This document shows, in pieces, positions 1 to 7,794 of a DNA stretch of 12,426 nt. Position numbers and translations under genes: made by a program. The notes under the pieces were generated by a model. The model searched no databases and had not been told where the DNA came from. It saw only the letters and a program-made list of their open reading frames with translations. This stretch comes from Bifidobacterium breve (lineage in GTDB: Bacteria > Bacteroidota > Bacteroidia > Cytophagales > UBA9547): positions 1 through 12,426 of the forward strand of contig CALPQG020000030.1 in the NCBI GenBank assembly GCA_943325655.2, written 5' to 3'. How positions within the stretch are numbered: position 1 is the stretch's first letter; each line of letters starts with the position of its first letter.

Positions 1-198
1 ATTTAATATATGTGTTTGGTATTATTAATTTAAACAGTAAGATGACTATTTTCATTTATAAAAAACTCATTTGATTTTATAATATTTTAACGAAAATCCT
101 AAACAGAAAACGCTAAATGGATAACTTAAAACCGAAAACTAATTTTAAATTTTTGATTCGATTTATTTATAAGTATTATTGCAATAGCATAATTCTAG

Positions 199-1167
199 AT
201 GAATATAAAAGAAATCCAAGCACCTGTAGCGCATGAAATGGAAGAGTTTGAACTCAGGTTTAAAGACTCCATGAAAAGCAATGTTTTTTTGCTAGATAAA
301 ATAATGAATTATATCGTAAAGCGTAAAGGGAAACAATTGCGTCCGATGTTTGTATTTCTATCCGCAAATCTTCAAGGAAAAACTACAGATGAAACTTATC
401 GTGGAGCTGCACTTATTGAATTGCTTCACACAGCGACTTTGGTGCACGATGATGTGGTAGATGATTCTAATATGCGCAGGGGATTTTTCTCTTTGAATGC
501 CCTTTGGAAAAACAAAATAGCGGTTTTGGTTGGAGATTATTTACTGTCAAGAGTTTTACTTTTATCCGTTGACAACAATGATTTTCATTTATTGAAAATT
601 GTTTCTCAAGCAGTTAAAGAAATGAGCGAAGGTGAACTTTTGCAAATGGAAAAAGCCAGAAGCTTAGACATTACAGAAGAAGTTTACTTTGAAATCATCA
701 AGAGAAAAACAGCCTCATTGATTGCTTCATGTTGCGCAGTGGGTGTTTCTTCTGCCCAAAACGATGCTGAAACAATAGAAAAAGCCAGACTTTTTGGTGA
801 AAAAGTTGGTATGGCTTTTCAAATCAAAGACGACTTGTTTGACTATGGTACCGACGAAATTGGAAAACCTTTAGGAATAGATATCAAAGAAAAGAAAATG
901 ACTTTACCATTGATTTATGCCTTAAACAAAGCCGACTGGTGGACGAAAAGAAGCATTATCAGAAAGGTAAAATACGAAAGTGAAAATCCAAAAAAAGTAA
1001 CAGAAGTCATTGAATTCGTAAAAAAATCGGGAGGCTTGGAATATGCTACAAATGTCATGAAAAAATTCCAAAAAGAAGCAATGGATTTACTCCATGAATA
1101 CCCAGAATCAAACTACAGAAATGCCATGCAAGGTTTGGTTGAGTATACCATTGAAAGGAAAAAATAG
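199..1167 (+). CDS. Long-chain polyprenyl diphosphate synthase (trans-isoprenyl diphosphate synthase family)
   Basis: Condenses isopentenyl diphosphate units onto an allylic primer to make a long all-trans polyprenyl diphosphate, probably the menaquinone side chain; cytoplasmic. The 322-residue length is normal. GKQLRP at 44-49 supplies the conserved Lys/Arg that bind diphosphate. The first aspartate-rich motif DDVVD is at 84-88 and the second, DDLFD, at 211-215, so both Mg-binding sites are present. The fifth residue before the first motif is Ala79; a small residue there is typical of long-chain (C30 or longer) enzymes, whereas short-chain enzymes usually carry an aromatic. The exact chain length cannot be read. 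The start fits the family's N-terminus; there is no Shine-Dalgarno sequence, and only imperfect 7/8 matches to TAnnTTTG lie upstream (148-155, 174-181). It appears monocistronic, with a 207-nt gap to the next gene. No symbol is given because ispB-like enzymes differ in product length. Confidence 0.93.
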   Translation: MNIKEIQAPVAHEMEEFELRFKDSMKSNVFLLDKIMNYIVKRKGKQLRPMFVFLSANLQGKTTDETYRGAALIELLHTATLVHDDVVDDSNMRRGFFSLNALWKNKIAVLVGDYLLSRVLLLSVDNNDFHLLKIVSQAVKEMSEGELLQMEKARSLDITEEVYFEIIKRKTASLIASCCAVGVSSAQNDAETIEKARLFGEKVGMAFQIKDDLFDYGTDEIGKPLGIDIKEKKMTLPLIYALNKADWWTKRSIIRKVKYESENPKKVTEVIEFVKKSGGLEYATNVMKKFQKEAMDLLHEYPESNYRNAMQGLVEYTIERKK

Positions 1168-1345
1168 TTTTTCAGCCCCCTGTTTTTCTATAGTTATACA
1201 AGCTATTCAATGATTAAATTTTAATTATTTTTGAACAACACTACCTAACTTACACGACATAAACCCTTATTATATTTCAAGTTTAATTCTATATTTACGA
1301 AACAAAATATATAAAACTATCCCTATTAATTTAATAGAGTTTATA

Positions 1346-1353
1346 TATATTTG
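1346..1353 (+). promoter_or_regulatory. Candidate -7 promoter box for the TauE/SafE gene
   Basis: TATATTTG matches the Bacteroidota primary sigma -7 consensus TAnnTTTG at every fixed position and sits 21 nt before the ATG at 1375, which implies a very short leader. No clear TTTG -33 element lies 19-22 nt upstream, so support rests on one box and its position. Confidence 0.42.
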
Positions 1354-1374
1354 CAATTCACTTAGTGTAATTAT

Positions 1375-2382
1375 ATGCCTCCAATAGAAAAAATTGAAGA
1401 ATTAGAAAATTCACCTGCAACTGAAATTATACAAGAACAGTTAATAGATGAAATCAATGAAGAAAACCATAAAAGTCCGGTATTAAGATACATCATTATT
1501 GGCTTGGGCGTTTTTTTAATATTTTCTTTTGGGCTGTCCTATTATATCTCCATAAATAATGCATTGGCTTATGATAGAGGATTGACAATTTTCCAGTCTA
1601 TATTTAATAAAAACCTCTTGGTATACTTGTTTATAGGTTTTGCAGCTCAAATGGTGGATGGTGCTTTAGGTATGGCGTATGGAGCTACTAGCACTTCCTT
1701 ATTAAGTAGTGTAGGCGTTTCACAATTGTCTGCAAGTGCAGCTGTTCATATATCCGAAGTATTCACCACCGGAGCTTCTGGATTATCACATTTACACTTT
1801 AAAAATGTAAATAAAAAACTCTTTAAAAGCTTGATGATTCCTGGAGTAATCGGTTCGCTTGTGGGTGCCTATTTATTATCTAATGTGCTTAAAGAGGTAT
1901 ACATCAAGCCATTTGTTTCCATATACATTTTGATACTGGGTATTTTTGTGCTTTCAAAAGCATTTAAAACCCAAAGAAAAAGTAAAACAAAAAACCTGGC
2001 TCCATTAGCAACATTTGGTGGATTTATGGACGCCATTGGAGGTGGGGGCTGGGGGCCAATTGTAACCTCTACCCTACTAAGCAGAGGAAGATCAATAAGT
2101 TATACCGTTGGATCTGTTAATTTAGCTGAATTTTTTGTAGCATTTGCAAGTGGTGGTGTATTCGCGATATTTCAAGGTGTCGACTCCTGGCAGGTTATTG
2201 TTGGGTTGGTTATAGGAGGTGTATTTGCAGCTCCATTTGCAGCGATACTGGTAAATAAAATCAAAAGAAAACCAATACTCATACTGGTAGGTTGTTTGAT
2301 TATTGTATTAAGTGTTATCAATTTTAACAAATCAGCAAGAAAGCTGTACAATGAGTTGAATAAAATTGAAATAAAAAAATAG
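1375..2382 (+). CDS. TauE/SafE family membrane transporter (putative sulfite or organosulfonate exporter)
   Basis: Integral inner-membrane protein of 335 residues. The TauE/SafE family exports sulfite, sulfoacetate or related anions; the substrate here cannot be read. After an acidic cytoplasmic-looking extension (1-35) there is a hydrophobic segment at about 38-58, then two related halves. The first begins near 87 with an AAQMVDGALGMAYG motif, and the second near 213 with a GGFMDAIGGGGWGP motif. These two Gly/Asp-rich signatures are the family's internal repeat. Further hydrophobic segments lie near 153-170, 178-195, 248-268, 274-293 and 300-316. The acidic extension and extra first helix make it longer than minimal family members of about 250 residues. 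There is no sulfur-metabolism gene next to it. The following 93-aa gene starts four bases after the stop, so the two are probably co-transcribed. Confidence 0.88.
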   Translation: MPPIEKIEELENSPATEIIQEQLIDEINEENHKSPVLRYIIIGLGVFLIFSFGLSYYISINNALAYDRGLTIFQSIFNKNLLVYLFIGFAAQMVDGALGMAYGATSTSLLSSVGVSQLSASAAVHISEVFTTGASGLSHLHFKNVNKKLFKSLMIPGVIGSLVGAYLLSNVLKEVYIKPFVSIYILILGIFVLSKAFKTQRKSKTKNLAPLATFGGFMDAIGGGGWGPIVTSTLLSRGRSISYTVGSVNLAEFFVAFASGGVFAIFQGVDSWQVIVGLVIGGVFAAPFAAILVNKIKRKPILILVGCLIIVLSVINFNKSARKLYNELNKIEIKK

Positions 2383-2386
2383 GAGT

Positions 2387-2668
2387 ATGAAAATTGAAAA
2401 CATAACCACCATTCAAAATACTGCACCTAATGCATGGGCAGATTTCAATAAATTTTGTACTGAAAAATACACTTCTTTTTTTACTACAAATCACCCATTG
2501 AAGATTGAATCAATTCCCTTTTCCATGCTTTTAGGAGTCTTTCAGGAATATTTTATTGCCAATGCTGGTGCAGAATTAGACCTTGGTAACCTTTCATTCG
2601 AACAATTAGAAAACGATGTAGTTGAGGCATTCCTTGCCCAAGAAACCATCATGAAACATTATTCATAA
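2387..2668 (+). CDS. Small hypothetical protein (93 aa) coupled to the TauE/SafE gene
   Basis: I do not recognise a family. The 93-residue product is acidic and soluble-looking, with no signal peptide or membrane segment. Its second half (about 45-90) is probably helical. The ATG lies four bases after the transporter's TAG stop. The sequence AGGAG (2381-2385) overlaps that stop but leaves only one base before the ATG, which is too close for ordinary Shine-Dalgarno use; translation may depend on reinitiation after the upstream gene. Composition resembles that of its neighbours, and the frame is open throughout without competition from a recognisable gene on either strand. It may be an accessory protein of the transporter, but only adjacency suggests this. 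Confidence 0.75.
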   Translation: MKIENITTIQNTAPNAWADFNKFCTEKYTSFFTTNHPLKIESIPFSMLLGVFQEYFIANAGAELDLGNLSFEQLENDVVEAFLAQETIMKHYS

Positions 2669-2776
2669 TACATTAAAACTTTATCCAAAACAAAAAGTCA
2701 CCTTCATCAAACAATCACAAGAAATATTCTACTTTTACGCTTATAAAATTGAATTCAAAGTAAAACAAAATTAGCC

Positions 2777-3304
2777 ATGACCACTGTAAATTTCAAAGGA
2801 AACCCTGTCGCAATCAAGGGCGCCTTACCATCAATTGGAAACCAAGCACCTGATTTCACTTTTGTAAAATCTGATTTATCCGAAGGAAAACTGAGTGACT
2901 ACAAAGATATGATCAAAGTAATCATTGCTGTTCCAAGTCTGGATACAGGGGTTTGCAATACTGAAACCAGAAGGTTCAATGAATTATTAGACAACAAAGA
3001 AGGCGTCATTGGAATTGTAATCTCTAAAGATTTGCCTTTTGCTATGAAAAGATTTTGCGAAACTGAAGGTGTAAAAAATATTGTAACAGCATCGGATTTC
3101 AGGTATGATGATTTCAGCAAACAATACAATACAGAAATGACTGAAGGCCTATTAAAAGGTTTATCAAGTCGTGCAGTATTTGTAATTGACAAAAACAACA
3201 GCATCAATTTCGTTGAACTTGTAGCTGAAGTAACTACAGAACCAGCATACGAAAAAGTACTTTCAGCTGTTGACAATTTAGTAGCCAAAAATGCACTTGC
3301 ATAA
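2777..3304 (+). CDS. tpx: Thiol peroxidase Tpx (atypical 2-Cys peroxiredoxin)
   Basis: Reduces hydrogen peroxide and, in the family, preferentially alkyl hydroperoxides, using thioredoxin as electron donor. At 175 residues it has the full family length. The active-site segment has Thr57 and peroxidatic Cys60 (DTGVC), the resolving Cys94 lies in KRFCE, and the conserved Arg132 follows in SSRAVF; spacing equals that of E. coli Tpx (Thr58, Cys61, Cys95, Arg133). There is no signal peptide, although some homologues are periplasmic, so a cytoplasmic location is likely. It is separated by 108 nt from the upstream gene. A near-match to the -7 box, TACTTTTA, lies at 2730-2737, so it probably has its own promoter. 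The palindromic terminator at 3331-3381 follows. Confidence 0.96.
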   Translation: MTTVNFKGNPVAIKGALPSIGNQAPDFTFVKSDLSEGKLSDYKDMIKVIIAVPSLDTGVCNTETRRFNELLDNKEGVIGIVISKDLPFAMKRFCETEGVKNIVTASDFRYDDFSKQYNTEMTEGLLKGLSSRAVFVIDKNNSINFVELVAEVTTEPAYEKVLSAVDNLVAKNALA

Positions 3305-3330
3305 ATCTATTCGTTTAAGATTGATTTAAA

Positions 3331-3381
3331 GACAAAAAATAACCCCGATAAAACACTGTTTTATCGGGGTTATTTTTTGTC
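3331..3381. terminator. Bidirectional intrinsic terminator between convergent genes
   Basis: A perfect palindrome: 25 nt, one central C, then the exact reverse complement. As RNA it gives a stem of about 24 bp with a 3-nt loop. The core is AACCCCGATAAAAC paired with GTTTTATCGGGGTT; an A-run precedes it and a T-run follows, so each strand carries a GC stem followed by a U-tract. It lies 26 nt after the tpx stop and 46 nt after the stop of the opposing gene. Confidence 0.92.
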
Positions 3382-3427
3382 AACAGCTTATAAAATTTGA
3401 ATTTATAAACCTGTTCATTGATATCAA

Positions 3428-3985
3428 TTACACTGTTTGTGTTTGGTATGACTTAAACAGAATATTCAGTTCATAGAAGAATTTATCAGGTACATCAAAA
3501 TACACCAATTTAATCGGCGAATCTTTTCTGCTGATAAATGTATTTAATATACCTTTAAATTGGTCAAATATAGGCATACTTTCATGCCTCATCATGCAAA
3601 ACTGGGTTATCCTTAAACTTGCTACGTTTAATTTTTTGCAAATATCAATCACATCATTGGTCAATTGAGCGGCCTCTTTTTGACCAAAAAACGAAAATCT
3701 TTCTACGAAAGGACTCAATAACAAGTGGTAGTTATTGGTAGACAATACTCCAGTAGTATGGTTTTTGTTGGCTTCATCACAAGCTTGTTTTACCATCTCA
3801 GGTTGTAGTGAATACAATTGATTTACAATTGAAAACTGAACAGGTCTTGCAGCACAACTAATTGCTTCAAAAGAATATTCTTCGTCATCATGTACTTTGT
3901 GAATAATAGCTTTTGACTCATCAAATTCAATTTTGCTTGAATCAATTACCAATTCCAAATCTGCAATTTTATATTTAGCTTTCAT
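3428..3985 (-). CDS. Hypothetical protein (185 aa), possibly a divergent macro-domain-like fold
   Basis: No family is recognised with confidence. The soluble protein has no signal peptide. An N-terminal strand-rich part (1-45) ends with EAISCAA. Then comes a stretch with QACDEANKNHTTGV (about 67-80) and a tyrosine/leucine-rich run, then a helix (103-117), a strand (VASLRI, about 121-126), a helix around 139-152 and a final strand LVYFDV. This order of helices and strands loosely resembles macro domains (ADP-ribose binding): an NAA-like element, a GTGV-like turn, a strand like SIAFP, and a last strand before a C-terminal helix. The diagnostic glycine-rich phosphate loop is missing, so ligand binding should not be assumed. 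It is transcribed alone, towards tpx, with its own candidate promoter just upstream. Confidence 0.8.
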   Translation of the reverse strand: MKAKYKIADLELVIDSSKIEFDESKAIIHKVHDDEEYSFEAISCAARPVQFSIVNQLYSLQPEMVKQACDEANKNHTTGVLSTNNYHLLLSPFVERFSFFGQKEAAQLTNDVIDICKKLNVASLRITQFCMMRHESMPIFDQFKGILNTFISRKDSPIKLVYFDVPDKFFYELNILFKSYQTQTV

Positions 3986-4003
3986 TTCTCAGGTTTTATA
4001 TTC

Positions 4004-4033
4004 CAAAACTAACAAAATATTTAATATTTCAAA
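4004..4033 (-). promoter_or_regulatory. Candidate -33/-7 promoter of the 185-aa hypothetical gene
   Basis: On the minus strand, TAGTTTTG (4011 to 4004) matches TAnnTTTG. A TTTG (4033 to 4030) lies upstream with 18 bases between the boxes, close to the usual Bacteroidota spacing. The -7 box is 18 nt before the start codon, so the leader would be very short. Confidence 0.48.
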
Positions 4034-4101
4034 AGTATTTGTTTAGACTTACGTAATAAAGTATTAAAAAGATACCTCCAAAAATACATTCAAGAATAAG
4101 T

Positions 4102-5988
4102 TTACTTGATCAAAGTAACAATGGTTTTCTTTTTTAGGGTATTACCCAACGTATCACTTGCCTCAACATCAATTACATAATCACCTGAAATGGCATTATT
4201 CCCACTCCAACCAACTAAAAAATCATCACTAAAAAAAATCAATTGATCCAAACGATTATATACATACATTTTAAAATTTGAAACAAATCTTCCTTTGGGT
4301 AAATAAACGTCATTAATACCGTCGCCATTTGGAGTAAAAGCCGTTGGGAAAAATAATTTTATAGCTTGTTTACGGTCTACGAGATTGGAATAGGTTACAA
4401 ACAAATCATTGTTTCCTTCAGCCATAATCCGATACCTGATCAAAGAGGAAACCGTATCTTCTTTATTGTCTTCAAAATCTGTCAATGAATTTAAAGCCTG
4501 AGTCCTATAAACCAAACCTTTGTCATCAATCCATTGTAAAGTAAATTCTTTGAGCAAATTACCTTCCCAACCCACATAATTACTCCATTGAAGTTTAATG
4601 GAAGAAGCACTCACATCAGATGATAACAATTGAATTGGGCACGTTTCCAAGCTTAACGGTGAAACGTTATCGCAGGAATCAGTAACACTTATTTTATAAC
4701 AATATTTTGTAGTACCAGGATTGGTCAGTATATCCATAAAAGGAAATGAAACAGTAGTAACAAATGGATTAAAGATACCATTATTTTCCGATTTATAGAC
4801 ATCAAATTTTTTAATGGTATGGGTGGTCGGTTTGGAGCAAATTAATTGTACCTGCTCATTCAATATCGAGCTATTTACCCCTTTAGGAACTGGTGGAATC
4901 GCAGTAGAAATCGTTCTTACACAATTTTGATCTGTCAACATAAAAGTACCCGACAACAATAGTGTTTTGACTTTATAGCAATATTGTACGGCACATTTCA
5001 CGTCGGTATCGGTGTATGCTGGAAAATCTTTTTGCAGGAATGTTTTAAACAAAATATCATTGCGGTACAATTCATATCCAGCAACCAGATTTGCAACGGG
5101 ATAAGTTAAAGGTCCGACAACATTTTGATTTTGCTGCAATGAAACGGATATTGGAATTACAGTATAAACATCAGTATTTAAACTTGTTGACGTACAAACA
5201 TCAATCACCTTTATTTGAATGTTATAAATAGAATCGATGGTATTTAATTTTTTAAAGACATAAGTTTGATTGCCACTCAACATACTCAATGTATCATAAG
5301 ACTTACCATTTACAACAAGCTCATAACTCAAAAATTTTTGGGCTAAAAATTTCATTTCAATTTGACCATCAGTCTTTGACGTACTGGTAATTTTAAATGA
5401 TTCAATGGTTGGCAAAATCAAGGATATGAACAAACCATCGTAATGTATTGTGGTAGAAGCACCACAATTTACAGGAAGTATAACACCCGTAATCTGAATA
5501 TCTTTCGCCAATGAGTCTGAAAAAATATGCTCTACAAATCCGATTTTGTGAATGGTATCTCTGCCTCCATCCCCATAATCAATATAATATTTGGTATAAT
5601 GCTGACTCGTTGTATCAGTTACCTCCAACCTTAATTTATTATTGGGGCAAGGTGTAAAATTAACCTTAGGAGGGTGGGCGTCATACACGGTAACTTTTAT
5701 TGGGTCAGATACATTATAATATAAGGTATCGTTTGGATCAAATACTTCTTTAACAATCAGTTGTTTGACGAAATAAACTCCTGATTTGGTAAATGTAAAT
5801 ACAGAATCAAACCTAACGCCAACACCAAAATTATAATAAATAAATAATTTAGCCTGGGCACAATTTTTTGCCTTAACAGTAAGCGGTGTACAACCAACGG
5901 TGTAATCAACATTAAAGCATGGCGTTTGAGCCGAAGCAATTATCGGAATCAAAAAAATGATAAATGGTATGAGGATATTTTTTATCAA
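4102..5988 (-). CDS. Secreted multidomain protein with T9SS type B (CHU_C, gliding-motility-associated) C-terminal sorting domain
   Basis: An extracellular or surface protein of 628 residues. A signal peptide (1-20, hydrophobic core with an ASA cleavage site before Gln21) directs it through Sec. Residues 23-102 and about 108-175 look like two PKD-type beta-sandwiches; the second carries YIDYGDGGRD at 135-144. The middle part (about 190-540) consists of fibronectin-III-like or related beta modules, with repeated SYKV/CYKI-type strands. The last 84 residues are a CHU_C domain with FFPTAFTPNGDGIND at 546-560, the signature recognised by the type IX secretion system. No catalytic domain is visible, so an adhesive or structural role is inferred. 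It starts 9 nt after the hisS stop, in the same direction and without a visible promoter, so it is probably transcribed with hisS. The hisS pairing looks like gene order, not functional linkage. Confidence 0.88.
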   Translation of the reverse strand: MIKNILIPFIIFLIPIIASAQTPCFNVDYTVGCTPLTVKAKNCAQAKLFIYYNFGVGVRFDSVFTFTKSGVYFVKQLIVKEVFDPNDTLYYNVSDPIKVTVYDAHPPKVNFTPCPNNKLRLEVTDTTSQHYTKYYIDYGDGGRDTIHKIGFVEHIFSDSLAKDIQITGVILPVNCGASTTIHYDGLFISLILPTIESFKITSTSKTDGQIEMKFLAQKFLSYELVVNGKSYDTLSMLSGNQTYVFKKLNTIDSIYNIQIKVIDVCTSTSLNTDVYTVIPISVSLQQNQNVVGPLTYPVANLVAGYELYRNDILFKTFLQKDFPAYTDTDVKCAVQYCYKVKTLLLSGTFMLTDQNCVRTISTAIPPVPKGVNSSILNEQVQLICSKPTTHTIKKFDVYKSENNGIFNPFVTTVSFPFMDILTNPGTTKYCYKISVTDSCDNVSPLSLETCPIQLLSSDVSASSIKLQWSNYVGWEGNLLKEFTLQWIDDKGLVYRTQALNSLTDFEDNKEDTVSSLIRYRIMAEGNNDLFVTYSNLVDRKQAIKLFFPTAFTPNGDGINDVYLPKGRFVSNFKMYVYNRLDQLIFFSDDFLVGWSGNNAISGDYVIDVEASDTLGNTLKKKTIVTLIK

Positions 5989-5997
5989 TGAATAAAT

Positions 5998-7359
5998 TTA
6001 TTTTAAAAAATCAATTACTTGGTCAATGGTCATTTTTTGTTGTTCTCCAGTTGTCATATTTTTCAAGGTCAATAATTGAGTTGATACTTCCTCTGAGCCA
6101 ATTAAAACCACAAAAGGGATATTTTTACTATCCGCATAACTCATTTGTTTTTTAATTTTTGAACTTTCAGGATACAATTCTGAATTGATACCTGCTTGTC
6201 GTAATTGTTGTAATAACTTCAATGCAAATTTCGCTGCATCTTCATCAAAAGTCGCAATCAATACTTTAGTAGTGGTTTGTTGGTCTGTTGGAAACAATTG
6301 CAATTCCTCCATGACATCATATATACGATCAACTCCGAAAGAAAAACCTACGCCTGATACATCAGGCAAGCCAAACATACCGGTTAAGTTATCATAGCGT
6401 CCGCCTCCACTGATACTTCCCATTTGCACATTATTGACCTTAACTTCAAAGATACAACCCGTATAATAAGACAATCCACGCGCTAAGGCCACATCAAATT
6501 CAAGTGTAGCATGTTGGATTTCAAATGATTTCAAATAATCAAATACTTTACTCAATTCTTCAAGACCAGCCTGACCTATGGCTGTATTTTTCAAGATCAA
6601 TTTCAAGCGGTTAATTTTCTCCCAGATATCACCATCTAAAGCAATAATAGGCATCAATTCGGCAATGGCACAATCTGAAATTCCTTTTTCTTTCAGTTCT
6701 TTGACCACTCCGTCCTCTCCTATCTTATCTAGCTTGTCAATTGCCACACAAATAATTGCTTCTTTACCATGTTCTCCAATTGCTTCTGCAATGCCACTCA
6801 ACACTTTTCGATTGTTGATTTTAATGGTGAAATCATTGATTTTTAAATTGCTCAACACTTCATCAATCATCAATACAATTTCTGCTTCACACAACAAAGA
6901 GTTTGTTCCAACCACATCAGCGTCACATTGATAAAACTCTCTATATCTCCCCTTTTGTGGCCTGTCGGCGCGCCAAACGGGTTGTATCTGGTAACGCTTA
7001 AATGGAAAAGTTATTTCATTTCTATTCATTACCACAAATCGGGCAAAGGGAACAGTGAGGTCATAACGCAAACCTTTTTCAGCAATTTTAGGCGTAAGTT
7101 TTTTGTAGCCTGCGTCTACATTTTCAGCGGTTACACCTGATAAAAAATCACCAGAGTTCAACACTTTAAAAATTAGCTGATCGCCTTCATCGCCATATTT
7201 ACCTGTTAGCACAGACAAGTTTTCCATGGTGGGTGTTTCGATGGGTAAAAATCCAAACTTTTGAAAAACGGTTTTAATGGTTTGAAAAATAAAATTTCGT
7301 TTCACCATTTTATCTGGACCGAAGTCACGAACACCTTTAGGAATTGACGGTTTTGACAC
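5998..7359 (-). CDS. hisS: Histidine--tRNA ligase
   Basis: Charges tRNA-His with histidine; a cytoplasmic class II aminoacyl-tRNA synthetase. The 453-residue protein is full length for the Bacteroidota form. It opens with PKGVRDFGPDKM (family start PKGtRD). Motif 2 is at about 125-146 (VWRADRPQKGRYREFYQCD, catalytic Arg130). The histidine-specific signature LARGLSYYTG lies at 292-301, GGGRYD at 318-323, and motif 3 with GVGFSFGVDRI at 336-346 (Arg345). The C-terminal part from about 364 is the anticodon-binding alpha/beta domain. The start chosen gives the canonical N-terminus. The divergent 198-nt gap upstream holds a -7-like box on this strand at 7450-7457. The T9SS-sorted protein gene follows 9 nt after its stop. 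Confidence 0.97.
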   Translation of the reverse strand: MSKPSIPKGVRDFGPDKMVKRNFIFQTIKTVFQKFGFLPIETPTMENLSVLTGKYGDEGDQLIFKVLNSGDFLSGVTAENVDAGYKKLTPKIAEKGLRYDLTVPFARFVVMNRNEITFPFKRYQIQPVWRADRPQKGRYREFYQCDADVVGTNSLLCEAEIVLMIDEVLSNLKINDFTIKINNRKVLSGIAEAIGEHGKEAIICVAIDKLDKIGEDGVVKELKEKGISDCAIAELMPIIALDGDIWEKINRLKLILKNTAIGQAGLEELSKVFDYLKSFEIQHATLEFDVALARGLSYYTGCIFEVKVNNVQMGSISGGGRYDNLTGMFGLPDVSGVGFSFGVDRIYDVMEELQLFPTDQQTTTKVLIATFDEDAAKFALKLLQQLRQAGINSELYPESSKIKKQMSYADSKNIPFVVLIGSEEVSTQLLTLKNMTTGEQQKMTIDQVIDFLK

Positions 7360-7449
7360 GCTACTATTTAATTTAAATTGATAATCTTTTTGAATGTATA
7401 TTTTATCAAAGTTTTAATGCCACTTTTGAATAAAATCTTATCTCATTTG

Positions 7450-7457
7450 CAAAAATA
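7450..7457 (-). promoter_or_regulatory. Candidate -7 box for hisS
   Basis: Minus-strand TATTTTTG (7457 to 7450) matches TAnnTTTG, 90 nt before the hisS start. The nearest upstream TTG (7475 to 7473) is only 15 bases away, so no well-spaced -33 box supports it. A 7/8 match, AAACTTTG, lies nearer the gene around 7407-7414 and is an alternative. Confidence 0.33.
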
Positions 7458-7502
7458 CTATAAAATATTTCCCAAAACGTTTTCATTGCAAAAAAATATC
7501 AT

Positions 7503-7510
7503 TAGTTTTG
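7503..7510 (+). promoter_or_regulatory. Candidate -7 box for the 49-aa basic protein gene
   Basis: TAGTTTTG matches TAnnTTTG exactly, 47 nt before the ATG at 7558. A weak -33 candidate (GTTTTC, 7479-7484) lies about 19 bases upstream. The following CAGTTCA resembles the sequence after the -7 box of the TauE/SafE gene. Confidence 0.45.
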
Positions 7511-7557
7511 CAGTTCAGTTATAGAGAAGACATCACTAAAATATAGACTATACAACA

Positions 7558-7707
7558 ATGGGAGTTACACAGGTTAAGAGAAAATTGAGAAAATTAAGAA
7601 AGAAATCTGACTTAAGAAGACAAAAAATCAAATTATTGACTGCTACACCAGTAATCAGAAAAGTTGATGTGGAAGAATTGAAAAAACAATTTACAGCTGT
7701 TGCTTAG
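7558..7707 (+). CDS. Small, very basic protein of 49 aa, unknown function
   Basis: The frame runs from ATG at 7558 to TAG at 7705-7707 and is short enough to be missed by length cut-offs. The N-terminal half is dominated by Lys and Arg (VKRKLRKLRKKSDLRRQK, about 6-23), followed by LLTATPVIRKVDVEEL and a short amphipathic tail. The composition suggests binding to RNA, the ribosome or DNA, but it lacks the sequence of ribosomal protein bS21 or of other small ribosomal proteins I know. It has a matching promoter box 47 nt upstream, lies divergent from hisS, and stands alone. The leader is A-rich without Shine-Dalgarno. Codon use looks ordinary for the window, which supports a real gene. Only 18 bases separate its stop from the group II intron-like repeat. 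Confidence 0.75.
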   Translation: MGVTQVKRKLRKLRKKSDLRRQKIKLLTATPVIRKVDVEELKKQFTAVA

Positions 7708-7725
7708 TTATCAAACAATATTTTA

Positions 7726-7794
7726 AATCGAGTAGGTAGGAGGATTACTCCTCCGCCCTCTCACACCACCGTGAATGCGCTCGCACACGGCAAT
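7726..7794 (-). mobile_element. Group II intron domain V-VI fragment, left copy of a direct repeat
   Basis: Read on the minus strand (7794 to 7727). D5 is at 7794-7765: a lower stem of up to 9 bp, an upper stem TGC/GCA, a 4-base loop GAGC and a 2-nt bulge TT on the 3' side. D6 is at 7762-7727: GGAGGA-GTAA-TCCTCC with a GNRA loop, over an outer stem GAG.AGG/CCT.CTC that leaves a single bulged A (position 7733), seven bases from the 3' end GAT. Bulged A, 3' AY end and D5 bulge are group II hallmarks. The base of the D5 stem is weaker here than in the right copy, because the catalytic-triad position reads TGC instead of CGC. It is about 60% GC in an AT-rich window. The right copy at 10063-10131 is about 95% identical over 66 nt. 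Confidence 0.8.

Noticed and set aside
117..236. Short + strand frame starting at 117
   Set aside because: It overlaps the start of the polyprenyl synthase in another frame and shows no protein-like pattern.
1157..1173. Hairpin GAAAAA/TTTTTC after the polyprenyl synthase gene
   Set aside because: The stem is only A-T pairs over the stop codon with a 4-5 nt loop, too weak to call a terminator.
6185..7140. Plus-strand open frames opposite hisS
   Set aside because: They are antisense shadows of a well-supported gene and lack protein-like composition. The same holds for frames opposite or within the transporter (2172-2426), tpx (2899-3288), the ATPase gene (9238-9495), the cytochrome gene (10298-10525) and the CoA dehydrogenase gene (11650-11832).
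7558..7707. Ribosomal protein bS21 (rpsU)
   Set aside because: Size and charge fit, but the sequence lacks the bS21 N-terminus and its RRR-rich C-terminal pattern.
7726..7794. Integron attC site or Rho-independent terminator
   Set aside because: No attC core sites or integrase are seen, and neither strand has a U-tract after the stem. The D5 bulge, branch-point-like A and AY end fit group II introns.
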